64,000 nt of DNA from Halichondria panicea. Taxonomy: Eukaryota > Porifera > Demospongiae > Suberitida > Halichondriidae. The stretch lies in the NCBI RefSeq assembly GCF_963675165.1, contig NC_087380.1:7388517-7452516 (forward strand). Reading direction: 5' to 3'. Below the pieces are notes generated by a model. It saw nothing but the letters and a program-made list of their open reading frames with translations, was not told the origin of the DNA and ran no database searches. The position numbers were made by a program, and so were the translations under genes. Shown piece by piece: positions 23,522 to 35,367 of the stretch (the first letter of the stretch is position 1; each line of letters starts with the position of its first letter).

Positions 23522-26500
23522 CTACTGAGGGAGAGCTACCATGATGATCACAGCCAACAGTATTGGTACAGTCACGCCCAGGTAGACAATAAGAGCGGCC
23601 CAACGCAGGGGGGCATCTTGGGAGGGGGTCTTGCCTTCTAGTGCAGACTTCTCTTGTGGCTTGTCTCCCACGGCATAATCTAGGTTGATTCCAACAGGTG
23701 TAGCTTTCTTCTTAGCTGTCAACAGAGTTTGAACAGCAGACGGAGCCAACCCTGCATGCAACAGTCATTTAACAAAAACAATAAACTTTGTGTCTTTGAG
23801 AACTACTTCAATGGAAAACCTGCCTTTCATTTTCTTTAAGATGGCTATGACAGTAAATACAACAAAGAGAGTCACCACCAGTAGTATATAGAAGATGTCC
23901 CAGGATAGGAACACCCAGAATGGTGACCGGGTGGAACGGAATCGACTCAAGTTAGCGGAGAAGATGTATACTCCTATCGCAACATTTATCACTGTAGGGA
24001 TTGACATGAGTAATGATTGTGTATAGGGCTGTTGTTGGTAACATACAAGCTAGTATTTCAGCCAACAGTCCAATGACAGAGCCATGGAGCAGATTGAAGA
24101 TCCAACGGCTGTAAAATAGATTTTCAACAGCAATAATCGATTATTAGAATGCCTTACTTTTTTGTTCCAGGGTGGCATCGGAAGATTGAAATAATTGGCT
24201 ATAATTTATACACAGGGAAGCAGGTAAAAACGAGTTGGATGCTCTTATATACATGCAACTCACATTGATGATTTGTAGAGCCATGATAATCACTCCAAGT
24301 ACCAGATGTGTTAGACTAGTATTCTGCACGTGAGAGATGGGGCGGCTCACAATGTATATAATACAGTCACTATAATTATTAGCTCACACTTGTGACATCC
24401 ACAAGGCCTCTGGTATTCGCCAGAGCAATGAAGATGAGTATGAAAGCAACAGCTCCAATGAACAGGGAAGACAGTAGGAGAGCTCGATGAACCTATAATT
24501 ATATATAGGAGATTACACTTTAGACTATGCAAGCATATATATATATATAGCTGTTAACTCACCTGAAACCACTCTCCGTTGGGCAGAGCTGGCCTCATAA
24601 ACAAAGCAAAGAAGATGGCAGTGACAGCCAACAGAGGCCATGCAATAATCATGAGAATACCGTGAGTACGGATCAAGTTAGGTCTATGTACAGTGTCAAA
24701 AACATTCCCTCCGACTCTCCCCACTCCCGTGGAAATAACAAATTGGGTAGGAGATGCTCCTCTGACAGCTGTACCACCACCAGCATGGCTGTCCAAGTTA
24801 TTTCGCTGTGTAGAGGCAGTCACTCGTCGTCCAAATACCACAAAGAGATTATTGTTGAGATCCAAGTCTTCCCCAGTACCAGATGGTGCAATACGCTTAG
24901 AAACTCTGTTATTGTAAGAGTGCGTTTATGTTTCAATTAACTTTATACAATCCTTACGTGCAGGAAAGTCTGGTAGTATTGGCATCAAAGGAAGATGAGA
25001 ATAGCGTCACATCTTGAATCGTGTCTCTGTTACTGGCTCTGGCTGGGGAGGCTTGGTTCCAACCATCAATGGCCACAATAGTGTCTCCCTGTCTGTTGCA
25101 TGACACCACATCCGCTGAAAACTGCGAAGAACACAAGTATAGATGTATGTTATAATAATGTGCAATAATGTTGTGTATACAAACCATGTTAGGAGTTTCA
25201 CTGAATCCCACAGCCACCCATCCTGCAGCTGTACCCTCCATATAGATATCCAGGAACCCATTATCTCCAGTGTTGGTGTCTATACCAATGAACAGATCAC
25301 AACTAGCACGAGAGCAACCGGTGGGACTGAGTGTTTGCAGGCGGTAATCTTCAGGAGCTCTCACAGGAGCCACTGTGTTTCCAGCGGGAGCAGTTGTGGC
25401 AATAGCAAGTTGGGTAGGAGATGCTCCTCTGACAGCTGTACCACCACCAACATGGCTCTCCAAACTATTTCGCTGTGTAGAGGCAGTCACTCGTCGTGCA
25501 TATACCACAAAGAGATTATTGTTGAGATCCAAGTCTTCACCAGTACCAGAGGGTGCAATACGTTTAGAAACTCTGTTATTGTATTTAAGAGTGCAAGTGT
25601 TATTTTCATACACAATGTAAATGAATGTATCCCTTACGTGCAGGAAAGTCTGTTAGTAGTAGCATTAAAGGAAGATGAGAATAGTGTCACATCTTGAATG
25701 GTGTCTGTGTCACTGGCTCTGGCTGGGGAGGCTTGGTTCCAACCATCGATGGCTACAATAGTGTCTCCCTGTCTGTTGCATGACACCACATCCGCTGAAA
25801 ACTGCATGTGAACAATGCATGTTTGTTGCATGTCTATTATTATTTACTAACCATATTAGGAGTTTCACTGAATCCCACAGCCACCCATCCTGCAGCTGTA
25901 CCCTCCATATAGATATCCAGGAATCCATCATCTCCAGTGTTGGTGTCTATACCAATGAACAGATCACAACTAGCACGAGAGCAACTGGTGGGACTGAGTG
26001 TCTGAAGGCGGTAATCTTCAGGAGCTCTCACAGGAGCCACAGTGTTTCCAGGGGGAGCAGTAGTTTGTGGTTGAGTTGAGCCAGTAGTTCCCGTGGTAAT
26101 AGCAAGCTGGGTAGCAGATACTCCTCTGACAGCTGTACCACCATCAGCATGGCTCTCCAAATTAGTCAGCTGTGTAGAGGCATTCACACGTCGTGCATAT
26201 ATCACAAAGAGATCATTGTTGAGATCCAAGTCTTCACCTTCGTTAGAGGGTGCAATACGCTTAGAAACTCTGTTATTAATTTAAGAGTGTTAAATTAACT
26301 TAATCATCAAAATAATGTCTTACGTGCACTTGAGTCTGGTAGTACTGGCATCAAAAGAAGATGAGAATAGTGTCACATCTTGATCCATGTCTCTGTGATT
26401 GACTCGGGCCATGGGGCCAGGTGGGTTCGCACTATCAATGGCCGCAATCATATTATTGTCACTCTGTCTGTTGCATGATACAACATCCGCCATATACTGT

Positions 26501-27576
26501 GAAGTACACAAAGACATACAATAGAATGTTGTTGGTCTATATTTACTAACCATGTTAGGAGTTTCACTGAATCCCACAGCCACCCATCCTTCAGCTGTAC
26601 CCTCCATATAGATATCCAGGAATCCATTATCTCCAGTGTTGGTGTCTATACCAATGAACAGATCACAACTAGCACGAGAGCAACCGGTGGGACTGAGTAT
26701 CTGCAGGCGGTAATCTTCAGGAGCTCTCACAGGGGCCACTGTAATTCTAGGGGGAACAGTTGTGGTCGAAAGGAAAGTCTGTGGTGCATGCAGGGTGTGC
26801 AAACATTGAGATCAATTAATAAATTGTTGAAAAAGTACCAAACTCACCACTCCAACTTGAGAGGCACTAATGGCATCAAAATGAGTATTTAATGCCCGCA
26901 CAACAGTGTAGCTATAGACAGGAAAAATAACCATGGCATTTGAGTTGTAATTGGTTTGTTCACTCACTAAAATTCCACATCTCCAGCATTCATAGGTGAT
27001 GTCCAAGTGAACTGTACTGCATTAGTATTCTGTCTAGCAGAATGGGTGATTGTTGCCTGCAAAAGATTAAGATACACTGTACTCAATGAGCTCATCTAAC
27101 CGACTGCTTCACTAACGCGGAGGGTAGCTCCATCTTGGTCACAGTTATAAGTTTGCTGTTCAGCTGTCCCAGGTTGAAATGATCCAAGTAGCAAAGCGTT
27201 CACTCCAAGTTGTGGATTATTTCCAGGCAACCTAGCTTGAACCAAAAACCCCTGGATTGTGCCGCCAACAATACGAACTGTGGAGATAATAACGTAATAC
27301 CAAGATTAATGTTTTGAGCTGCTCACTTGTATAGTTAGTGTCAACTTGGTAGGTGAATCCATTAGTTGCTGGAGTCATTGAGGGTGACATTTGCAGTCTG
27401 TATCCACCATTTCCAGGTGTGCCACTGCCATGAGATGATGTTGGATTAGGCCTCAGGGCATTGCAAACATTGTCGAAGTTTACACCACCTAGAGGTGGTC
27501 CACCAGGAAGACTGTATACATTGCATACAGCTAGAGCTACCATTAGTAGCCAAAGAGGTCCTTTGTAGTCACCCAT
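23522..27576 (-). CDS. Gene E: Reeler + three DOMON domains + cytochrome b561
   Basis: The signal peptide MGDYKGPLWLLMVALAVC starts at 27576. An ATG further upstream (27714) would add a non-hydrophobic leader, so I rejected it. Reeler exons are at about 27576-27330, 27280-27115, 27060-26970 and 26925-26850. DOMON 1 lies at 26800-26090, with second exon MADVVSCNRQSDNN. DOMON 2 is at 26080-25390 and DOMON 3 at 25390-24720, whose third exon continues into b561 helix 1 (RTHGILMIIAWPLLAV). Further helices lie near 24480-24390, 24320-24260, 24110-24050 and 23990-23800, and the tail at 23755-23522. Architecture and spacing parallel gene D at an offset of about 4.77 kb, so D and E are a tandem duplicate pair. 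Its promoter is shared with the plus-strand ankyrin gene 161 bp away. Expected role as for gene B: transmembrane electron transfer, with a longer extracellular heme-binding arm. Confidence 0.8.
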
Positions 27577-27661
27577 TATTGGCTTTTGGTGCAAAGACTT
27601 GCTAAATGCACAGCAACTGATTTCTTCACCCAGATATCCTCTGAATATATCCACTAGTTTC

Positions 27662-27673
27662 TGCGCATGCGCA
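27662..27673. promoter_or_regulatory. NRF1-type palindrome in the shared promoter of gene E and the ankyrin-IQ gene
   Basis: TGCGCATGCGCA lies 86 bp upstream of gene E and about 64 bp upstream of the proposed ankyrin-gene ATG. Being symmetric, it could serve both directions. Confidence 0.6.
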
Positions 27674-27736
27674 ATAATAATGCGCACAAGGCAGCAAAAT
27701 GGGTGTGGCTGCACAGCAGTTTGCTATGACAACAAG

Positions 27737-30700
27737 ATGGCTTCCAAGAGTGACTGCTTCTGCGTAGTGTTGTGCAACGAGGACAGAAGACAGTTTCCTG
27801 GGCTATCATCGTGCTTGAACCACGCTCTAACAAATGTAAAAATAGATTTGCCAATTTAATATGTAAATATCTTGTAAATGTCTTGTGTACAATAAACATG
27901 TGCAAACCACCACCACCCGCCCACGCATACAGGGGTTGGGTATCAGACAGGTGCTAGTAGAGGAGCCAATCATAAGGGAGCTCTGTGACCAGGCAGGGGA
28001 CCAACCACCACCTGCAACACAGCTAGGAGAGGAGGCTGATTACTTCCGTCCTAGCTCCACTCAGGTACGTATAATTATTAAAACGGATGAGGATTGCAAA
28101 TTTAATATTAAATGTATATATATTTTCCCAGAGCTCCAGTGCTAATCGATCAACTTCTTCTAGACAGCTACAGCTAGTCAATACCAGTGATCATCAGGTA
28201 ATTATTATTATTAATTTTAATACCCCTAATTATGCTATTTGCTCCAGGGCCCAGAGCTTCACCTACAGTATACATGTGTTCACGGTTTACCTGAGGCCCT
28301 CCAGCTGGTGTTGAGCAACTCTCCAAGCATTGACCTCAACTCACCTATTGGGCAATCAGCAACTAACGAGGAGGGGCTCACCCCTCTCTCGTGGACGGCA
28401 CTCAACAATGGGAGCGTGGCTAAGCCGCTAATCAGTGGAGGGGCAGGTCTGGATGTGAGGGATGGTCTGGGTCGTACTGCACTACATTGGGCTGTAGTGG
28501 GGGGACGCTCAGCCTCTGTCAAGACTCTGCTTAAACTGGGGGCAGACTACTCTATAGCTGATGACAAGGTGTGTGTGCATGGATTAGTGTCTTAGGGGAG
28601 AGAGTGGGGATCTGTAGTAGTTGATTATTTTGTGTTTTCTACGCTATTCGCTATTTCTGTGAGTTGTATTTTTTATTATTGCTGTGTTGTCCTTACAGGG
28701 CCTCACACCACTCCACTATGCCTGTGTGTTGGGCCTTCGTGATATGGTGACTTCCTTATTGAAAGAGGTATGTTGACACATATCATGTATTGTGTACACC
28801 AACAACCTTTATGTACTGTATAGAATATTTTAAATTTTGTGAATGAGCCAAAATCAGCAGAAAAATTGACCCTTTGCGATCTAACTTTTGCGTTCTGGCA
28901 AGGATCGTATCAATACCAGTACCAGTTTAGGTTTTTGCGAAGTGATCAACGCTCGCAAAGTTCACGTAATTATATTTGATGCTCGCAAAACATTCTAGTA
29001 CGGTAACCCACCACAGAGTACCACTCAAGTCAACGTGCTCCACCAGCCCACTGGCTCCACTCCTCTCATGCTAGCATGCCTCCAAGGGCACAGTACTGTT
29101 GTAAAATTACTGCTCAAGAGTCGAGCTAGTCCCCTGGCCACTAACAAGCAGGGGCTGACCCCTCTGCACTGCAGTGTGTGGCTAGGAGAGAGCAAATGTG
29201 TGAAGGCAGTGTTAGCCAGTGTGGGTAGAGATGGTGTGGATGCTAGAGATGTGTGTGGCCGGACTCCTCTTCATATTGCAGCACTCAAGGTAGGTCTTAG
29301 GCTCGGTAATTACAGAGGGATACCAGTGAAAATGTTGAAAACACACAATTAGCACTGTCAATTAATCCTATGCACAAAAGGTTGTACTAATCAGTAGATT
29401 CCCTATTTTGGTTGAGTTTTGGTTGAGATTCACGTCTTTGTGGCCACTTTTGTTTATGTTTTGACTGCCAGAAATTACCACACTAGTTAATTTAGCATCC
29501 TTACAAGAGCGTTACTTTAATAGCCATGCTGGTCCATTAACTATTATGGTTGTTATGAGCCCTGTTCCTGTATTGACTGTGCCCATTTTCCTCCCATGAA
29601 TGCATCTGTACATGTGGACAATGGCATGTGTTAGTTTCAATATCGTATAGCAAGTTATTTTCGTATGGTGGAAATTTTCGTCTATTTCGTATTGTATCAT
29701 GTGAAAATAGAAAGTACGACTGCAATACATTCAACGTAACCATCCTGAGCTATACGAATAATTATAAATATTTGATTGGGCAGGTCATACGAAAATTTGC
29801 ATCAACGAAAATGACCCGCTTTAATACGGTACCTTATGTTATCAATATACACTTGTTTCTTTATCCATGCACAGGGTCATGTTGGTACTATCCAGCTCCT
29901 GCTAAAGAAAGGTTCTTCACTGAGTGCAGTTGACAATGAGGGGAGGACCACACTGCACTGGGCACTCCTCTCACAGCAGGCAAGCATTGTACCTCCCTTC
30001 CATTAGAGGGCTAGGGAGCCTTGAATATCACATAAATTGAAGAAAACTGAACAAAATGGCGTATCATAATTTTCGTTTTCTTACGTATTATGTATACATG
30101 TATCATTGATTTCGGGTCACCCCAAATTGTTTGTTCAGAAGCTCTTAAAAGCATCATAAATTATTGATATTAATATGCTGTATTATCGTTGTCCTCACAG
30201 ATCTCGTGTGTGGAGTGTGTGCTTGGTCTGGACAGTGGTCTAGTGAACCGACCTGATGGTCTGGGTGCCACTCCACTCCACTATGCTGCCACTGGAGCCT
30301 CCAACCACCTCACACAGTTACTCATCACCAAGGTACACGCACTATTGGAGATAACTGTGAGCTGGCTAAAGGTTATTTAATATGTCACTTCAACGCTTTT
30401 CTTCGCTAGTGTATGATTATCAGGAAAAATAAATGTGAAATAAGATTGAAAACAAACCAGACAAGATAACATGGCATAGCATGCATGCACAGGTGTTTTA
30501 CTATCAATTAAAATTATAGGGCTACCTAGCCAATAAATGAAAGTAAGGAAAGCAGAACCACGGTGGCTGGGTAGCCCTAGTAAAACACTTGTGCATATGC
30601 CATTGTTTTTTCGTCTGGGACTTCCTAAGTTACTCATTCATTGTTCTGATGAATTGCTACACTAGCAAAGAAAAGCTTTAGCTTAATTAAACTGAGCTCT

Positions 30701-30833
30701 TTCATAGGGTACATGTATATTAATTATTTAAAGTCATTTTTGAGGCCAATTTTGACAACAACAAAAATGTGTGGGGGGTAACCCTAACCCTATCCCTAAC
30801 CCTAACCCTATAAATCAAAACTGGGTCCCCCCC

Positions 30834-30868
<35 letters not shown>

Positions 30869-32786
30869 CCACACACACCCACACATAGGGAGGTGACGCC
30901 ACCCTCACTGATGTGTCTGGTCATGGTCCTCTGCTCTGGGCCTCTGTGTGTGCATGTGATAACAATATCCGCTGTCTACTATCCAATCAGAATGAAGCAT
31001 CGTCATCGTCATCGACCAATCAGAATGTATCGGCACTTGTAGCTGCTGCCAGTGTGGGGGCAGAGGGGGCGTGTCAGATTATAATCAAGCATGACAAAAG
31101 TGTAAGGATTACACACAACATACTTGGGATACTAAAGCAGTGCCTTTGGGCTTCTAAATCCCATAGACACCTCCAAAACAGTGTCTAACTGCATTTATTA
31201 TGTGTTGTCCCCTTGTGTAGTGTGCTGATGCTGTGAGCTGTGATGGCTACACTGCTCTCCACTTGGCTAGCAGGTTTGGACACACTAACTGTGTACAGTG
31301 TCTACTCAAGGCTGGTGTCACTGTGGACACTCTCAGCCCAACAAGGGAGTGAGTTAGAACTGTGACTGTGTACAACTGCATGAGGGTACAAACCCAATAC
31401 ACCATAAGATAGCCATGGTACAATGAAACACCACAAATGTATTCATATAAAGAACAGAGAAGGGAATATTACTGCATTGCATGACCCTTTGATCTTGGAC
31501 CAAATTCAGCATGAGTAGTATTTCCTTAATTACCCCGTGTTTCATAGCTTTGTTTGATCTACCCCTGCCTCTAGGACCAGTCTTCACTTGGCCTGCTCTG
31601 GTGGTCATGTTGAGAGCACTGCAGTCCTCCTAAGCCGTGGGGCAGACCAGACACTGCCTCTCCAGGGTCAGTGGTGAGTTAACCGGCCCAGTGCATGGGC
31701 CCGTCCGTACACATTTGATTGTAGCTGAGTGGTCTGGTTTTTATACATGTAAGGATCGTCTATTAGTATTATGAGGTCTAGCTTGTGAGGTCTCTTCCTG
31801 TGGCTATAGTGTCAATTGTTACCACTGTTTGCCAGTGGATATAGTTCATGTACTATCACAGGACATTACTGAATTGCCAGCACTGGTACAAACGGATGAG
31901 TACATAGTGTAGTCTTGTTCTATTGTTAAATGTATATGACTTTCATTTTTTATTTTCACAATCCATTGTCCAGGCCAATTCATATTGTCTCCGGTAAAGG
32001 GTATTCAAAAGTATTGGAAGTGCTGATAAAGTAAGTTCCTAGCTGTTGAGAACACATCCTTGCATCCATTCACCTTCTATCCATCACAGGCATAATGCAA
32101 CAGTATTGGACACTCTAACTGGTGATGGACTCACTCCACTCCACCTAGCTGCCGCTGGTGGCCACTTGGACTGCTGTAACCTACTGGTGACCAATGGCTG
32201 TGACAAGGACGCCACTCTGAACAACGTGGAGAAGTGAGGACACGCATCTCTTAGTTTTTTTAGTGAATTTATGACCTCCCGAAAGGCAAATTATCATAAG
32301 GCTATAATTATACAGGGGTCTTTTGTCGAAATTGGCAGTTTTTTGCCCTTTTGAGAACTTTGATCTGATCATAATTATTATTATTATGTGATAGGGCGGC
32401 TGGGCGACTTGTCTATAATTTTTTATAGCAAATTGCTCAATCGTGACTGCCCCCTCCCCCCTGTAGACACACTGCCCTAGATCTGGCCATGCTGGCGGGC
32501 CACAGTGGATGTGCTGACTACCTACAGAGTGTGGGGACACCCTCCAGTGGAGGCCGCTATCACAGAGCAGCTATAACCATCCAACATGTGTGGAGATTCC
32601 ACAGACACAAGGTACTATACTCATTACCAGCTTTGTTTCATTTACCTAATCATATTATTTGAGTTGGTTTGCTTATAGAAAAGGATGTCTACTTTCCCTT
32701 ATATATATACGGTCGTGGTTATTATTTTACATACATGTACACTGTTTTCAACCCCCCTCCCACGCACACACGCACACACACACACA

Positions 32787-32839
<53 letters not shown>

Positions 32840-35278
32840 CGTCGGCTGAGAGTACGTCGTGAGTGGTGTGCTATTGTGATCCAACGCTCAGTGCGTGAGT
32901 GGTTTTGTTGGAGAGCAGCTGTGAGGGTGCGTGCTGCCAGGAGGCGTCATCAGCACAGGGCAGCCACTATCATACAGAGAAGGTGGAGAGTGTTTATAAG
33001 ACACAAGAGGAGATACGAGGCATCCTGTGCTCAGCTCAGGGCCAGACTGCATCAGTGAGTATAGCCACTACCTGTTTATACGTATGATAGTTCCTTTCAA
33101 CTGCGTATTGGAGGGATCCCAAGGCCATAGATGTTTGTATTTCCTTTCAATTAACAGTCTATTGGAGTATAGTTATGTAGCTAGATATATAGTATGAGAT
33201 CGGGTGTTTATGACGAGCACGAGGGCAAATTGCCTGTATATTGCATAAAACACGAGGATTCTCATGCTATATATAATTTATGTGTTTTATATCATGACGA
33301 CCCCTTACCAAATCATGCCTCGAGGCCATGTAATAAATATAACTGTATGTGACTTTTATTACACCGGCCCTTGTTACCTTGACAACGTGATATAAGAGCT
33401 ACAGTTAATGCACGTTTTGCTCAGATCTTAATTCTCAACTTTGACCCCTCCCCCTCTTCAGAGAAACGCTGGCTACCACTCTGATACTGTCCCAGCTCCA
33501 CCTGAATGCACAGAGCATCAGTCTACCAACTCCAGTGTCCTCCAGGACAACACAGCATCAGTAAGAACACTGTGTGTGTGTTTTAAACGAAAATATCATC
33601 ACCCCTTTGCAGTGGTCCAAGTGCCCGCTACCTACTACAGGCCTCCTCCAACCCGGCCCCCATCTTCCCCTCTGGTTCCCTGTTATTCCCAGCCAAACCA
33701 CGCACTCCTCTAGCCAGCCGGGGACTACCACGAGGGACACATACTAGGTGAGCTAGCTATGGTTGCATATATACTATATACGTGCGTATGTGAATATGAA
33801 TCTAATTTGTATAATTATACATGTAGATAAAATGTAATAATGACTATAAATCTGTAGTCAATCTGTTGCATATCTTTCAACAGCCATAACTTTAGTACCG
33901 TTTATCCAATTTCAAAATTAATTGCATAGGTACAAATTATGTGTGTTTGTGAATATGAATCTAATCGATGAATCTTCTTTCCTGCAGTCGACCATCTCCA
34001 CGCACCAAGCCAGCGAGGGAAATGACATCATCTACAAGAAATACTGCCTCAGGGGCCAACGTTCGATTGCCTCCAGTCAAGTCCTTGCCACTCACACTAG
34101 CACCAGATCAACATGAAACGAACAGGGGCTCACCCGTAGCAATGAGGAGATCACTGAAACAAGTAGATATTAGCAGGAGCTCCCCCGTTGAGCACAACAT
34201 CGCTAGGGCTTCTTCGGATATCGTTAATCAAGTGGAAGTGATCAGGAGCTCCCCCATTCTTGGATCTCAAGTCTCCAGTGTTGATAAACTACCTGCCATC
34301 CCCTCACAGCCCAGTCTAGTGTCAACAGTGTGCTCTGACAACCATAAATTGCAACAAAGTTCACCCAAGAGGTCATCCATCCAGTTACCCTCACAAGCAC
34401 AACTAAAGCTGACTAGGAGATCGACCTTCAAAGATACACCTCTTAAACTATCACTAATCTCAAAGCAGCAGACGATACCTAAAGAAGATTTGGAGCCTCC
34501 CATTCTGCCAGACACAAGTCCAGAACCAGTGGTGGAACTAACAAATGAGTGTGAGGATGAAGAAAGCTTACCCCCAGTGGTATGTGTGTGTGTTGTTTCC
34601 TTCTGTGTACCAATTCCATTCTGCTTGGGTTCTGTTCCCATTCGGAAGTGTTTTTTTACCACTCCAAGCAAATTTTATTACTATTAAGACCCCCCCTCCC
34701 CCGCAGAGTGAGGTTGGTGTGAGTAGCGTGCTGCTGAACAACATACAACGCTACGACAAGCTTAACCAGATCCTGTCTCTATTGCATGTTGCTAAGGATG
34801 GAGGTTGCAAAGAACAAGAGGGTGAGCAACTGAGTCGGCTGAAGGAGCAGATAATGGGAGCTCTGGACGAAGCAGTGAGACTGAGGGCAGAGACCCAGGC
34901 TCTCACTGACAAGGTGACTCTACTGTTACATGTGGGGCACAAGAGATTCAAGTAGTGTACGGTGGGCCCCCTCTTAATGGCCAACAGTGATATAAAGACC
35001 AACAGGCATTCAGGTCCCAAATGAACAGTGTGTGTACAAAGCAATCTCTCAACAAAGGCCACCTCTGTTATAAAGGCCACCCTGTTACAAAGGCCACCTC
35101 TGTTATAGAGGCCAAAATATTATTATCCCCAAAGGTGTTCGTTATTAGAGGGTTCCGACTGTATATACATGTACATGTACGTGGACCATACTGTATTCTT
35201 GTATTTTACTGATGCCCGCGTTCAATAATGTTTTTTTCTCTCCGTTTGCAGGTTAGCAATCAACCCATCTCAAGCTAA
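27737..35278 (+). CDS. Ankyrin-repeat, IQ-motif and coiled-coil protein (inversin-like)
   Basis: About 20 exons encode roughly 1,050-1,100 residues. The start is the least certain part: ATG 27737 (MASKSDCFC) would splice after 27834-27836 in phase to GLGIRQVLVEEPII at 27942. Ankyrin repeats run from 28247 to about 32530. Exons are near 28247-28569 (GLTPLSWTAL, GRTALHWAVVGG), 28699, 29017-29289, 29874, 30201, 30889-31101, 31221, 31575, 31975, 32090 and 32466. Typical TPLH/TALH helices give about 14-15 repeats. Three IQ motifs follow: ITIQHVWRFHRHK (32570), AIVIQRSVREWF (32870) and ATIIQRRWRVFIRHK (32965), expected calmodulin sites. The Ser/Pro-rich tail (33462-34579) is low complexity. A short coiled coil (34790-34911, LSRLKEQIMGALDEAVRL) precedes the stop at 35276-35278. 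The ankyrin plus IQ order resembles inversin and related ciliary proteins. Orthology is not proven, so no symbol is given. Confidence 0.75.
28810..29004. mobile_element. Dispersed element, family 2 (plus orientation)
   Basis: Carries CCTTTGCGATCTAACTTTTG and GCGAAGTGATCAACGCTCGC. The reverse complement of the same sequence occurs at 54458-54670 in a UBE3C intron. No coding capacity. Confidence 0.65.
29641..29833. mobile_element. GCGGGTAATTTTCG-type MITE, degenerate copy
   Basis: The ends are ATCGTATAGCAAGTTATTTT and the inverted AAAATGACCCGCTTTAATAC. Same family as the copies at 45.5, 60.7 and 62.4 kb. Confidence 0.6.
30480..30602. mobile_element. Short hairpin element in ankyrin-gene intron
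   Basis: GCATGCACAGGTGTTTTACT near the left end is mirrored by AGTAAAACACTTGTGCATAT at the right end. Inner arms AGGGCTACC and GGGTAGCCCT also pair. The whole unit is about 120 bp and could fold into one stem. Confidence 0.6.
30779..30812. repeat. Interstitial telomeric repeat
   Basis: Five CCCTAA-type units in a row (TAACCCTAACCCTATCCC, then CTAACCCTAACCCTA) with one variant. It lies in an intron, 75 bp before an ankyrin exon. The unit equals the metazoan telomere repeat TTAGGG on the other strand. Confidence 0.85.
30838..30885. repeat. (CA)n/CCCACA microsatellite before a splice acceptor
   Basis: CA-rich tract that runs directly into the CATAG acceptor of the exon at 30889. Confidence 0.85.
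32767..32838. repeat. (CA)n microsatellite before a splice acceptor
   Basis: About 30 CA units ending in the CACAG acceptor of the IQ-motif exon that begins at 32840. Confidence 0.9.
34953..35165. mobile_element. Tigger/pogo-like MITE, second copy, in last ankyrin-gene intron
   Basis: Shares AGGTCCCAAATGAACAGT, CTCTCAACAAAGGCCACCTC and the terminal AGAGGGTTCCGACTGTA arrangement with the copy at 16244-16427. Confidence 0.7.
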
Positions 35279-35367
35279 GAACTAATTAGCTAATCTATTT
35301 TTAACACTTCAAATTTTATATTTTCCCTCCCACCCACCTGTGTTCGTATCAATGTTGAATGATTGTA

